The notes beneath the pieces were generated by a model. The model did no database searches. It had not been told where the DNA came from and saw only the letters and a program-made list of their open reading frames with translations. This document shows positions 1 through 8,844 of a stretch of DNA of 25,552 bases, one piece after another. Every line of letters starts with the position of its first letter. Positions within the stretch are counted from its first letter, which is position 1. The stretch covers positions 1 through 25,552 of the forward strand of contig DASZVJ010000243.1 in NCBI GenBank assembly GCA_035547155.1, written 5' to 3'. Origin of the DNA: CAZNMF01 sp035547155. Its GTDB lineage: Bacteria > Acidobacteriota > Vicinamibacteria > Vicinamibacterales > SCN-69-37. The position numbers and the translations under genes were made by a program.

Positions 1-22
1 TGCGACGATCGACAACGTCAGG

Positions 23-2605
23 GTGATGATCGTCGTCTCGCACGACTACGGAAAGCTCGCGGAAACGATGTACTTCCTCGCGGGCCAGCGCTTCCGCGAG
101 CGCACGACGATCGCGCTGCCGGCCCGCCTGTCGGATCTCAATGCCGAGGCGCTGGGTGTCGACACCAGGCACTACGCCTCGCTCTACGACCTCATGGGGA
201 TCGTGACCGACACATCCCCAGACGTCGTTCTTCTCTTTTCCGGTTATCTGCTCGTCCAGCAGCAGTTGATCTCCGAGGGAGGGCTCGACACCTTTCTGAA
301 TCAACTCCTGGACCGTGGATGCGCGGTCGCGACAACCGACCCGCTGGGCGGCTACCTGCCGACCGCCCTCGGCAACCTCGCGGCCGGTGCGTCTGCGGCG
401 GACCATGGCTATTCCGACTTCGAAGCCTCGGTGCTCCGCGTCTTCGCGCGGCCGTACGAGCAGCTGAAGCCCTTCGCTCACATCTACCCGTATCCGTGCG
501 ACGACGTCACCTCTCGGCATCATTCGATCTTCGGCTACTACAATCCCCGGCTCTCCGACGACCGTGGAAATGACGCGACGGCAACCCTCTCGCACGAAGC
601 GTTGGGCAGCCGCATCGGCGACCCGTTCTGGCTGTTCTCGATCGGTCGCGAAGACTATGACGTGCAGGCCGGCCGGCTCGGTCCGACGGCGTTCGTGGCG
701 CTGGTCGCCTCGGTGCTCGAGGCAGCAGCGCGCGTCGGACGCACCGTCGTGTTCGTGGGGCCTGCCACGCTCGTTCAAGGATTGAAAGAGGCGCTGCCGC
801 CTTCCGACGCTGTGCGGTTGTTTCCCTATCTGCCGTTTGTCACGTTCGCCGCGCTCAATGCGCATGCCGAATACTCGTTCTACTGGAACGTCGTGTCCGC
901 ATCGGCCCTGATACGGATCCTGAGCGGCCTTCCCACGTTCCACTTCTCGAGCGGGCATTTGGCGTGGGCGCTTCCCCACACCTACACGACGGTCGTCAAG
1001 TCCTTCTTCGGCGGCAGTGAGCCTCTGATGCTGGATCCGGGCCGTTCGTTCGACCTCGACGACCTCGACAGACTGAGCACGGGTTCCAGGCGAGCGATCA
1101 CCACGCTCAAAGCGCGACTCGATCGATTGCCATCTCCCGAAGATGTTGTCGCCCAGTTGCTGGACGCCCAGCAGGCGGCCGCGCCATCCGCGCCTGGCCG
1201 CAGGACCAATGTGTGGTCCTACTGGCATTCCGCCGAACGGCCACGGATCGTCGACGAGTGCTTCGCGTCCTGGTCGAGATGCCTGGACAGCAGTAAATTC
1301 ACCATCGTCATCCTCTCGGAGACGACGGTGCGCGACTATCTCCCGGACGAATGGCTGAAACAGATCCCGCATTTCGAGGAGCTGCCGAAGGCCCATCAGG
1401 CCGACTTCATCCGCCTGTCCGTCTTGAAGCTCTACGGCGGGATCTGGATGGACGCGAGCACGTATCTCTGGCGCGATCTCGAATTTCTGCACGACATCGA
1501 CAGCTTCTACGCGCCCAGAATACCGTTCGTCGATGCTCATGCCGTGCAAGTCTGGCTCCTGGCCGCACCGAAGGGCGATCACGTGATCACCGTATGGCTG
1601 CAGGCATTCATCGAGGCGCTCCTGAACACGTCGCCGGTCAAGACGAAAGCGCGGCACATTGGCTTCTACTCTCTCGTCATGCCGGACTACTTCACGATGT
1701 CCCGTGCCTATACGGACCTGTGCCGCAACGACCCGCTCGTCAGGAAGCACAGGCCCCGGCGTGATGCGCGAGGTGTGAGAACGCGGGTCAACATGAGCAA
1801 CCTCGTCAAGGTCCTGCGCATCCAGGTGCTGCACAAGTTCCGCGAAGGCGCCGCGATCACCGCCATCACGAATCACTGGGAGTTCCCCAGCCTGGCGTTG
1901 ACGAAAGGCGACGACATCATGCTCTACAAGCTGAACGCCTTGGACCGGAAGTGGATGCGTGACACGCAGGCGCTCGGCTCGCGCCATTGGCCCACGGGCC
2001 TGAAGGTGTTCAAGGAGGCGTGTCGGGATCTGACGGGCGACCTCGTCGTGCTCCTTCGCATTCGGTCGTGGCTGAAGCCGAGATACTGGATCGCTTTGTT
2101 GCAGGTGTTCGTGATGTCCATGCCCGTGGGCGCGCGCTCACGCCGCTGGGCCAGGTTGTATGAGTTCGGACTGGCGCGGTTGCGTCGAGGATTGTTTCCA
2201 GAGGCGGAAGCCGCGTTTCGGCGGGCCGCCCGAATCCAGCCCGACAGGCCCGAAAGCCACGGCTACCACGGTGCCGCGCTCGTGTCGCTCGAGAGATGGT
2301 CAGAGGCGCTGGACGCCAGCGAACGAGGGATTGAGCTGGCGCCGGACTCGTTCCTCCTGCATCAGGTCCGCGCGCGTGCGCTGTATCAGATGGGGCGCTG
2401 CGAAGACGCGGTCATCGCATCTCGTCGCGCGATCGAGCTCAAGGACGACGTCGCGTCCGTCCACTTCGTTCTTGCCAAGGCCTATCTGGACCTGAAGCGC
2501 ACGCGAGACGCCATTGAGTCACTGCGGACCGTGCTGACCCTCGAGTCAGACAATGAAGTCGCACACGAGACCCTCGCACGGGCCCTTGCCGACGTGGGTC
2601 CATGA
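23..2605 (+). CDS. Large glycosyltransferase (capsule-synthesis type) with C-terminal TPR repeats
   Basis: Likely transfers a sugar during capsule or other surface-glycan synthesis in the cytoplasm. Residues 1-390 show no motif I can name; the alternating strand/helix pattern suggests a Rossmann-like domain. Residues ~395-560 resemble the Caps_synth / sugar-DXD glycosyltransferase group: KAHQADFIRL (456-465) followed by YGGIWMDAS (471-479), in the place of the usual KADxxR...GGxxxDxD metal/sugar-binding motif. Residues ~715-858 are about four TPR units (for example AEAAFRRAARIQPD). The start is unsure: GTG at 23 is followed at once by ATG at 26, neither has a Shine-Dalgarno, and the frame is open to base 2, so the gene may begin upstream of the window. 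It converges on the FemAB-like gene, with a hairpin between the stops. A GT-TPR fusion of 860 aa is larger than a usual Caps_synth protein. Family call fairly sure; substrate unknown. Confidence 0.78.
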   Translation: MMIVVSHDYGKLAETMYFLAGQRFRERTTIALPARLSDLNAEALGVDTRHYASLYDLMGIVTDTSPDVVLLFSGYLLVQQQLISEGGLDTFLNQLLDRGCAVATTDPLGGYLPTALGNLAAGASAADHGYSDFEASVLRVFARPYEQLKPFAHIYPYPCDDVTSRHHSIFGYYNPRLSDDRGNDATATLSHEALGSRIGDPFWLFSIGREDYDVQAGRLGPTAFVALVASVLEAAARVGRTVVFVGPATLVQGLKEALPPSDAVRLFPYLPFVTFAALNAHAEYSFYWNVVSASALIRILSGLPTFHFSSGHLAWALPHTYTTVVKSFFGGSEPLMLDPGRSFDLDDLDRLSTGSRRAITTLKARLDRLPSPEDVVAQLLDAQQAAAPSAPGRRTNVWSYWHSAERPRIVDECFASWSRCLDSSKFTIVILSETTVRDYLPDEWLKQIPHFEELPKAHQADFIRLSVLKLYGGIWMDASTYLWRDLEFLHDIDSFYAPRIPFVDAHAVQVWLLAAPKGDHVITVWLQAFIEALLNTSPVKTKARHIGFYSLVMPDYFTMSRAYTDLCRNDPLVRKHRPRRDARGVRTRVNMSNLVKVLRIQVLHKFREGAAITAITNHWEFPSLALTKGDDIMLYKLNALDRKWMRDTQALGSRHWPTGLKVFKEACRDLTGDLVVLLRIRSWLKPRYWIALLQVFVMSMPVGARSRRWARLYEFGLARLRRGLFPEAEAAFRRAARIQPDRPESHGYHGAALVSLERWSEALDASERGIELAPDSFLLHQVRARALYQMGRCEDAVIASRRAIELKDDVASVHFVLAKAYLDLKRTRDAIESLRTVLTLESDNEVAHETLARALADVGP

Positions 2606-2624
2606 GGACGCCCCGGCAGGACCT

Positions 2625-2643
2625 CGCGACCGTGCCGGTCGCG
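2625..2643. terminator. Hairpin between convergent genes, possible bidirectional terminator
   Basis: A perfect 8-bp inverted repeat (CGCGACCG / CGGTCGCG, 3-nt loop) lies in the 42-bp gap between the stop of the glycosyltransferase (2605) and the stop of the FemAB-like gene (2648). No U-tract follows on either strand, so intrinsic termination is plausible from position only. Confidence 0.4.
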
Positions 2644-2647
2644 TCAT

Positions 2648-3640
2648 TCAAGGCATCGTGCCGTCTGGCTCGTCACCCGCCGCCGGTCGTGACGCGGCTC
2701 GAGCCATCTCACCGTCGCGGTAGGCCGGAAAGTAATTGGTCAGCGCTGTTCCCGTCGCCGAGACGAGCTCCGCGTATCGCGCTCGATTGAAGATTCGACC
2801 GCACAACCACGCCGTACGAGTCTCGCGGGTCCAGCCGCGCTTGAATTGCCGTATGCCTTCGCTGCCGCTGTCCGCCGCGCCCGGCACGCCCATCAGATCC
2901 AGCCATCGCGCCGTCCCCGTGAAGTGCTCGATGGCTGCCGAGATCAACGCATACAACGCGCCGTGCTTGTAGCCCAGGTGGTTGCATCCGAGAATGTGCG
3001 CATAGACCGTCTGGCCCTGCGCGAAGTACATGATGGCTGCAACGGGCTCATCTCCGCAGCTCGCCCAAAGCAAGACCATGCCCGGCGTCACCAGCTGCTG
3101 CGCAAACGCCGACCTCGAAAACGCCGAGACGCCTTCGATATGGTGTTTCTCTATCAGATTGTCGTGCAGCGCCATCCAGGTATCCAGGAACGCAGATGGA
3201 TCTGAATGTTCATGGATACTTACCGTCTTCAGCGCCTTCCGCGTTTCGTAGCGATGGTGCTTGGAGATCGTCTTGTTGCGCGGCTTCTCGAGGTCGACAA
3301 CGTAGTGCTCTTTGAAAGGCACGGCAAGATCCGGAAACCAGCTGCGAAGGTCGGCCTCGTTGTAATCGCCAAAGGGATCGGTGACGAGAGAAAGGCACAC
3401 CAGCGGTTCTCGAAGCGCCTCGAGGTCGACGCCCAACTGCGACCAGTCGCCGCAGGTAAACATCGGGTAACACCCCATCGCATCGCGATCCGGAAAGCCT
3501 GGAATCGTGCGCTGGATGATCCAGCCGCGGGATCGCGGAAGCTCGAGAGGAGTGCCGAACTCGAGGTGCGACTGCGCGTACAGCGGATGCGCATACCCCG
3601 TGACAGCGCCGGCTGGCTCGCGGGTCGGAGTGGTCGCCAT
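2648..3640 (-). CDS. FemAB/GNAT-like acyltransferase (Acetyltransf_6 type)
   Basis: Predicted cytosolic GNAT-fold enzyme of the FemAB / 'CelD-BcsL' type, which moves acyl or aminoacyl groups onto glycans or peptidoglycan precursors. The second half carries the family pattern: a basic segment HHRYETRKALK (128-138), strands around VLLWASCGDEPVAAIMYF (189-206), the helix start GYKHGALYALISAAIEHF (223-240), WLDLMG (246-251) and IRQFKRGW (263-270). The open frame continues to 3826, but the extra 62 residues look like noise and overlap the divergent aminotransferase, so I take ATG at 3640 (330 aa); GTG at 3655 is also possible. Neither start has a strong Shine-Dalgarno. Its position between a glycosyltransferase and a sugar-type aminotransferase suggests it decorates a surface polysaccharide, perhaps N-acylating an amino sugar made by the neighbour; that role is inference. 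Confidence 0.75.
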   Translation of the reverse strand: MATTPTREPAGAVTGYAHPLYAQSHLEFGTPLELPRSRGWIIQRTIPGFPDRDAMGCYPMFTCGDWSQLGVDLEALREPLVCLSLVTDPFGDYNEADLRSWFPDLAVPFKEHYVVDLEKPRNKTISKHHRYETRKALKTVSIHEHSDPSAFLDTWMALHDNLIEKHHIEGVSAFSRSAFAQQLVTPGMVLLWASCGDEPVAAIMYFAQGQTVYAHILGCNHLGYKHGALYALISAAIEHFTGTARWLDLMGVPGAADSGSEGIRQFKRGWTRETRTAWLCGRIFNRARYAELVSATGTALTNYFPAYRDGEMARAASRPAAGDEPDGTMP

Positions 3641-3718
3641 GTTGTCGTGAAGCACGTGTCTCAGGCCGCGCTCAGATGTGGATAGGCCGCAAACTGCACG
3701 AAACACGGGGCGATCTGT

Positions 3719-3747
3719 TTGCGTCGCCAGAGCGTGGCGGCTATAGT
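3719..3747 (+). promoter_or_regulatory. Possible sigma70-type promoter for the aminotransferase gene
   Basis: TTGCGT (3719-3724) and TATAGT (3742-3747) are separated by 17 bp, 50 bp upstream of the start at 3798. The -10 matches 5 of 6 consensus bases, the -35 only 3 of 6. The 157-bp divergent gap 3641-3797 holds nothing else I can name. Confidence 0.35.
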
Positions 3748-3797
3748 GACACGTCTGCCGTTGTCGTGGCAAGGGCGCAACCGAAACGATCAATCTC

Positions 3798-4952
3798 ATG
3801 GCCGACACCGAACACGTCCGCGACATGATCCGGGCCGCACGCCCCTGGTTTCCGAGAGAGGATATCGATCAGATCCTGCCGGCGATCGAATCCATTCTCG
3901 AATCCGGTTGGCTGATCCTCGGCGAGCACACGGACGCTTTCGAACGGGCGTTCCGGCAGTACGTCGGAACGCAGCACGCGGTGGCGGTCAGCAGCTGTTC
4001 CGCCGCTCTTCAAATCGCGTTTCGCTTCTTCGGCGTCAAAGGGCGCGAAGTCATTCTGCCCACGAACAACTTTCCTGGCGATGTCAGTGCCCTGCTCTAC
4101 GAGGGCGGCATACCCGTTCTGGCGGACATGGACCCGTACACGTTCTGCATGGATACCGACGATGCGCTGCGGCGCATCACGCCGCAGACGGCAGGGATCG
4201 TCGTCGTGCATCTCGGCGGGCTCGTGTATCCCGACATCGACCGGATCCGTGAGGTGTGCGAGGAACGGGGGCTTTTCCTGATCGAAGACGTGGCGCACGC
4301 GCACGGCGCCGCGATGGGGAATCGCAAGGCCGGCAGCCTGGCCCACGCCGGATGCTTCTCGTTCTATCCCACCAAGATCATGACGACCGGCACAGGCGGG
4401 ATGATCACGACGGACAACGAAAAGCTTGCTCGATACGCCCAGTCGGTGCGACACCACGGTCAGGGCAAACGGCGTGAGGACTTCGTCGAGATGGGAAGCG
4501 ACTGGTGCATGACCGAGATGCATGCGGTCCTCGGCCGCAGTCAGCTCGCGCGTCTCGACGAGACCGTGGCCTATCGCAACCAATTGGTCGAATGGTACAG
4601 GCAAGGTCTCGGCGACGCAGATTGGATCACGATCCCTCGGTACCCAGCCGAGTTTCGTCACGCGTACTACAAGCTGCCGACGATCGTCGGCGAGGACGTC
4701 AACCGCGACCTCCTGCGCCGGATCCTCGAAGACGAGTACCAGATCCAGAATGGAACGATCTACGACCCTCCATGTCATCTGCAACTGGCCTTGCAGAGCA
4801 CGCTGGGACTGCAACGGGGTGCGTATCCCAAAGCCGAGCGAGGCTTGGCTCGCCAACTCTGTCCGCCCGTTCATGCGACGGTCACGCGCGATCAGGTAGC
4901 CGCCGTCGTCGAGGCCATGCAATCGACGATCGACCGCTGCCGAACGTCCTGA
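3798..4952 (+). CDS. DegT/DnrJ/EryC1 family PLP-dependent aminotransferase
   Basis: Fold-type I PLP enzyme of the sugar-aminotransferase family, which usually transaminates a nucleotide-linked keto sugar to an amino sugar for O-antigen, capsule or secondary metabolites. Diagnostic features: VSSCSAALQIAF (64-75) for the cofactor phosphate, IEDVAHAHGA (162-171) with the pyridine-N-binding Asp164, and SFYPTKIMTTGTGG (188-201) with the Schiff-base Lys193. The 384-aa length is normal. ATG at 3798 fits the family N-terminus (WFPREDID...) although its Shine-Dalgarno is weak. It is divergent from the FemAB-like gene; a pairing of amine formation with later acylation is plausible. The substrate cannot be read from sequence. 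The stop codon lies in the stem of a large hairpin. Confidence 0.88.
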   Translation: MADTEHVRDMIRAARPWFPREDIDQILPAIESILESGWLILGEHTDAFERAFRQYVGTQHAVAVSSCSAALQIAFRFFGVKGREVILPTNNFPGDVSALLYEGGIPVLADMDPYTFCMDTDDALRRITPQTAGIVVVHLGGLVYPDIDRIREVCEERGLFLIEDVAHAHGAAMGNRKAGSLAHAGCFSFYPTKIMTTGTGGMITTDNEKLARYAQSVRHHGQGKRREDFVEMGSDWCMTEMHAVLGRSQLARLDETVAYRNQLVEWYRQGLGDADWITIPRYPAEFRHAYYKLPTIVGEDVNRDLLRRILEDEYQIQNGTIYDPPCHLQLALQSTLGLQRGAYPKAERGLARQLCPPVHATVTRDQVAAVVEAMQSTIDRCRTS

Positions 4953-4989
4953 GGCCGGCGGCCAAGGCGGCGTTGGCCCGTTGCCTCAG
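4949..4989 (+). terminator. Two-tier hairpin at the aminotransferase stop codon
   Basis: Outer stem CTGAGGC (4949-4955) pairs with GCCTCAG (4983-4989), and inner stem GGCCAA (4960-4965) with TTGGCC (4973-4978), separated by a symmetric 4x4 internal loop. The TGA stop at 4950-4952 is in the outer stem. There is no T-run, so it may be a weak or Rho-assisted terminator, or only a 3'-end stabiliser. The rest of the gap up to lspA (5053) also holds a short CGGCCG inverted repeat. Confidence 0.4.
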
Positions 4990-5052
4990 ATCGAAGGGGC
5001 GACGCGTACGGCCGCCATTCGGCCGCGGCGACGCCCGACGTCCACCTCGATC

Positions 5053-5541
5053 ATGATCAACGCCCGTCCGCTCCTGCTGCTCGTCGCCGCCCTCCTCACG
5101 ATCGGCTGCGACCGCGTGACGAAGCACGTCGCGACGACGATGCTGGCCGGCGAGCCGGACCGATCGTTCTGGGCGGATACGGTGCGGTTGGGCTACGCGG
5201 AAAACGCCGGCGGTTTTCTGAGCCTCGGCGCCGACTGGCCCGCGCTCGCGCGCACGGTCGTATTCACCGTGCTGACGGGCGCGCTGCTCGTCACCGCGGC
5301 GTACGTCGGCCGCCGCCGCACGGATGCGATGACGCGGCTCGGCCTGACGCTGTTCGTCGCTGGCGGTGCGTCGAACTGGCTCGATCGCGTCGCGAACGGA
5401 CGCGTGGTCGATTTCCTCAACGTCGGCATCGGCGCGCTGCGCACGGGCGTGTTCAACGTGGCGGACGTCGCGATCATGCTTGGCGCCGGTCTGCTCCTGT
5501 TCGCCGAGCTGCGCCGGATGCGCGAGTCGCCGCTCCCATGA
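5053..5541 (+). CDS. lspA: Lipoprotein signal peptidase (signal peptidase II)
   Basis: Integral inner-membrane aspartyl protease that cleaves the signal peptide of prolipoproteins after diacylglyceryl modification. All family signatures are visible: CDRVTKHVA near the N-terminus, NAGGFLSLG (the N-x-G-x-F box), ASNWLDRVANGRVVDF with the first catalytic Asp, and FNVADVAIM with the second. Four hydrophobic segments match the four-helix topology. The frame is open from 4981, but that extension is Arg/Thr-rich and not LspA-like, so I take ATG at 5053, which gives 162 aa, a normal length. The stop overlaps the next start by 4 bp (ATGA), so the LOG-family gene is probably translationally coupled. 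Confidence 0.93.
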   Translation: MINARPLLLLVAALLTIGCDRVTKHVATTMLAGEPDRSFWADTVRLGYAENAGGFLSLGADWPALARTVVFTVLTGALLVTAAYVGRRRTDAMTRLGLTLFVAGGASNWLDRVANGRVVDFLNVGIGALRTGVFNVADVAIMLGAGLLLFAELRRMRESPLP

Positions 5542-6122
5542 CGCGCATCTGTGTCTTCGCCGGATCGAGCGCAGGCTCGCGGCCGGCGTACCGCGACGCC
5601 GCCGAACAACTCGGTCGCGCGCTCGTCGCCCGCGGCCTGGGCCTCGTCTATGGCGGCGCGCGCGTGGGGTTGATGGGCGTGCTCGCCGACGCCGTGCTTC
5701 ACGCCGGCGGCGAAGCTATCGGCGTCATCCCTGAGGCTCTCGTCGCCAAAGAAGTCGCGCATGACCGTCTCACCGAGCTGCGCGTCGTCTCGTCGATGCA
5801 CGAGCGCAAGGCGATGATGGCGGATCTCTCCGACGCGTTCATCGCCATGCCCGGCGGCTGGGGCACGTGGGAAGAGTGCTTCGAGATCTTGACGTGGAGC
5901 CAACTCGGGCTGCACCAGAAGCCGTGCGGCCTGCTCAATGCGGACGGCTACTTCGATCGCCTGCTCGCGTTCGTGACGCACGCGGTCGACGAAGGCTTCG
6001 TCCGTCAGGAACACGCCGCGATGATGGCCGTCGCCGACAGGTCGGATGTCCTGCTGGATCAGCTGGCGGCGTACACGCCGCCCAACGTCGAGAAGTGGAT
6101 CGAGCGATCACCGTCCTGCTAG
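5538..6122 (+). CDS. LOG family protein (TIGR00730; cytokinin riboside monophosphate phosphoribohydrolase-like)
   Basis: LOG-family Rossmann-fold enzyme. Characterised members hydrolyse N6-substituted adenosine 5'-monophosphate, or AMP itself, to base and ribose 5-phosphate; some were once mis-annotated as lysine decarboxylases. Key residues: YGGARVGLMG (38-47), HERK (88-91) with the conserved Arg90, and PGGWGTWEE (105-113) with the catalytic Glu113. The 194-aa length is typical of the short form. It overlaps lspA by 4 bp at the start, and its last 15 bp overlap the end of the M1 aminopeptidase on the other strand. Family sure; physiological substrate unknown. Confidence 0.92.
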   Translation: MTRICVFAGSSAGSRPAYRDAAEQLGRALVARGLGLVYGGARVGLMGVLADAVLHAGGEAIGVIPEALVAKEVAHDRLTELRVVSSMHERKAMMADLSDAFIAMPGGWGTWEECFEILTWSQLGLHQKPCGLLNADGYFDRLLAFVTHAVDEGFVRQEHAAMMAVADRSDVLLDQLAAYTPPNVEKWIERSPSC

Positions 6123-8738
6123 CCACGTCGTGACGACGGGTGTCTGCGACGTGCGCAGCGCGATGCACGCGTCGATGCGCTCGAGCGTCTGCGCCAGCAC
6201 GCGCGAGGTCGCCGGTAGCGGATGCGCGGTGAAGAATGCACGAACGTCATCGCGCGCGCCGGTGTCGCAGAACGCGCCGAGTGCCTCGACGATCCGCCGG
6301 TCGCCGCCGAACACCATCACTTTCGGCACCAGCGCGTCCCAGTGCTGCTTGACGAACGTCCATGCCGGCGCACGCGCGATGGGATTGCGGAAGAAGCGGG
6401 CGAGGTACAACGACGCGTCCTGCGCGCGCAGATCGGGCGCCAGCACGCCGTCGAGCCCGCGCTGAATCAGCGCCGGATCCTCGAATGCGGCCAACGAGTA
6501 CAGATAGCGATAGTGCTCGCCTGGCGACGAGGCGTGCGCGGCCGCGTCCGACAGCGCGTCGAACAGATGCGCATCGCCTCGGCTCGCGGCAACGGTGACG
6601 ACCGCATCGGCGGCGGTCGGATCGAGCGCCGCGCCGCCGGATCGCGCAGCCTCGATCGCCCGTGCGGCATCGCGGGCCACGTCCGGATCGCGACCGACGT
6701 TGCCGAGCGTGTCGATCACGGCCGCACGCAACGCGCGGCGATCGTCGGTATCGGTCGCCGCGGCCGCGATGCCGAGCTCGTCGTACAGTGGCCGCAGCAG
6801 ACTGCGCACGAATCGCTGATACCGCTCGCGCGTGGCGTCGGACGTCAGATGTTCGCCGATGAATCGCAGCGGCTCGTCGATCTGCACGAGCACGCCGCTC
6901 GATCGCTCGCCGCGGTAGCCGGCCGCCAGCGACAGGAAGTCGGCCGCGGTGTGCCGTCCCGCTCGCACCAGCGCCCACTCATCGTCGACCAGCGACAGCC
7001 GCTCGCTCGGCGTCAGGTGCGACTCGACGTCCGGCGCCATCGCGCGCAACAGCACCGGCGTATAGGCCGTGCGGAAGTAGCCGATCGCATTCTTGTTCAC
7101 GAACGCCCACGCCGGACAGCCGTCGCCCGTGCGTTGAACGCCAGCTTGTGCAAGCGACAGCGTCTGCGACGGCGCGTCGAACAGTTGAAACGGCGCGTCG
7201 GCCGTCGTCGACGTCTTGATCGCCAGCGGAATCTGCCAGACGGTGCCGGACGCAGACGATGACGTCGACGCGGTGAATCGCTGCTGCCCCAGAGTCAGCT
7301 GGGCGCGGCCGGCGTCACAGGCCAGCGACACGTCGACCAGCGGTACGCCAGGCTCGTTGACGAACGACGGCATGATGCGATCGACAGGCTGTCCAGACGC
7401 GCGTGCCACCGCCGTCCAGAAATCCGCGGACGTCGCGTTGCCGTAGCGATGCGCTTCGAGATACGCGTTCACCCCGCGGCGGAACGCCTCGCGGCCGAGG
7501 TAGCCTTCGATCATCCGCATCACCGATCCGCCCTTCTCGTACGCGATGACGTCGAACGACGCTTCGATCGCCGCAGGTGACGTGACGGGGGCGTGGATCG
7601 GACGCGTCGCGGCCAGCGCGTCGAGCGCCTTCGCGCGATCCGCGTCGCGCGCCGCGTCGACGTCCATCTCCCACTCCGGCTTCATCGCCGCGAGCGGCTG
7701 CTTCTCCATCCAGGTGGCGAACCCTTCGTTCAGCCACAGATCGTCCCACCACGCCATCGTCACCAGATCGCCGAACCACTGGTGCGCCATCTCGTGCGCG
7801 AGCACGTCCCACACGCGCTGCACTTCCGCGACTGACGCCGACGACGAGCTCGCCAGCAGATCGATTTCGCGATAGAAGATCGACGCCGTGTTCTCCATCG
7901 CGCCGGCCGCGAAATCCGGCACGGCGACGAGATCGAGCTTTCCGAACGGATATTTGATCGAATAGTAGCGATCGTAGAACGCGAGGATGCGCTCGGCGGC
8001 GTCGAGCGCGATGTGACCGAGCGCTTTCTTGTCCGGCGTCGCGCACACGCGAATCGGAATCCCATCCGACGCGCCTTCGAGACATTCGAAATCCCCGACG
8101 GCCATCGCGACGAGATACGTCGACATCTTGGGGCTCTCGGCGAATCGCAGCGTGTGGCGGTTCGGCCCAGGGCCAGGCGTGTCGGACAGCAACCGCCCGT
8201 TGGAGATCGCGGTGTCGCGGCGATCGATCGTCAGCGCGATCGAGAACGTTGCCTTGAATGCCGGCTCGTCGAAGCATGGAAACGCGCGACGCGCGTCGGT
8301 CGACTCGAACTGCGTGACTGCGTAGTTGCGGCCGTTGGCGCGGCTCAGATAGAAGCCGCGCAGCGCCGCGTTCAACGGCGCGGAGAACGCGATGTGAATG
8401 TCCGCCGGGCCGGGAAGCAGCTCGCGCGCAACCGTGAGCGTCGCGGTCTCGGCCGCTGCGTCGAACGACACGCTGGCGTCCTGCCTCTGCCCCGCGACCG
8501 CGATCGCGGCGGTCTCGAACTTCAGCTCGAGCGCGTGCAGGACGATGCGCCGCGTAGGCGCGGCCACACGGACGTGGATCGTCTCGGTGCCGGTGAACGT
8601 CGCGCGCGCGAGATCGACGTCGAACGCGAGATCGTAGTGGTCAGGGAGGGCCGTCGTCGGCAGGCGCTGCGCACGGGCCTCGCGCGCCGAAAGGCCGAGA
8701 CAGGCCGCGATCGCCAGCAGGATCAGCGGGACTCGCAT
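6108..8738 (-). CDS. Exported M1 family aminopeptidase
   Basis: Zinc metallo-aminopeptidase, probably periplasmic or secreted, removing N-terminal residues from peptides. Taking ATG at 8738 gives a classic signal peptide (MRVPLILLAIAACLGLSA..., likely cut after ARA near residue 23) and 876 aa; the longer open frame to 9002 is Arg/Ser-rich and overlaps the next gene, so it is rejected. Domains: N-terminal beta saddle ~27-210, catalytic domain with GAMEN exopeptidase motif (279-283), zinc site HEMAH (315-319) with third ligand Glu338 in WLNEGF, the transition-state Tyr in AYEKGG, and an ERAP1-like helical C-terminal domain from ~560. All catalytic residues are present. It converges on the LOG gene (15-bp overlap) and is divergent from the small acidic ORF. 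No Shine-Dalgarno stands out. Confidence 0.94.
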   Translation of the reverse strand: MRVPLILLAIAACLGLSAREARAQRLPTTALPDHYDLAFDVDLARATFTGTETIHVRVAAPTRRIVLHALELKFETAAIAVAGQRQDASVSFDAAAETATLTVARELLPGPADIHIAFSAPLNAALRGFYLSRANGRNYAVTQFESTDARRAFPCFDEPAFKATFSIALTIDRRDTAISNGRLLSDTPGPGPNRHTLRFAESPKMSTYLVAMAVGDFECLEGASDGIPIRVCATPDKKALGHIALDAAERILAFYDRYYSIKYPFGKLDLVAVPDFAAGAMENTASIFYREIDLLASSSSASVAEVQRVWDVLAHEMAHQWFGDLVTMAWWDDLWLNEGFATWMEKQPLAAMKPEWEMDVDAARDADRAKALDALAATRPIHAPVTSPAAIEASFDVIAYEKGGSVMRMIEGYLGREAFRRGVNAYLEAHRYGNATSADFWTAVARASGQPVDRIMPSFVNEPGVPLVDVSLACDAGRAQLTLGQQRFTASTSSSASGTVWQIPLAIKTSTTADAPFQLFDAPSQTLSLAQAGVQRTGDGCPAWAFVNKNAIGYFRTAYTPVLLRAMAPDVESHLTPSERLSLVDDEWALVRAGRHTAADFLSLAAGYRGERSSGVLVQIDEPLRFIGEHLTSDATRERYQRFVRSLLRPLYDELGIAAAATDTDDRRALRAAVIDTLGNVGRDPDVARDAARAIEAARSGGAALDPTAADAVVTVAASRGDAHLFDALSDAAAHASSPGEHYRYLYSLAAFEDPALIQRGLDGVLAPDLRAQDASLYLARFFRNPIARAPAWTFVKQHWDALVPKVMVFGGDRRIVEALGAFCDTGARDDVRAFFTAHPLPATSRVLAQTLERIDACIALRTSQTPVVTTWLAGR

Positions 8739-8844
8739 GCCGCAGTGTAGCGCGCCTGCGGCTCGCAGACCCGCGTCGGCCGACGAAGCCGAGCCGGCGT
8801 CGCAGGTACGCGCCTTGCTCCTGTTTTTTCTCAAGGAGCACAAC

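Noticed and set aside
3641..3826. 62-residue N-terminal extension of the FemAB-like protein
   Set aside because: It would cross the promoter and start of the divergent aminotransferase and does not look like a FemAB N-terminus.
3741..4922. Long minus-strand ORF (393 aa) opposite the aminotransferase
   Set aside because: The plus strand carries complete DegT motifs (Asp164, Lys193); the antisense product is Arg/His/Asp-rich with no family pattern, typical of high-GC shadows.
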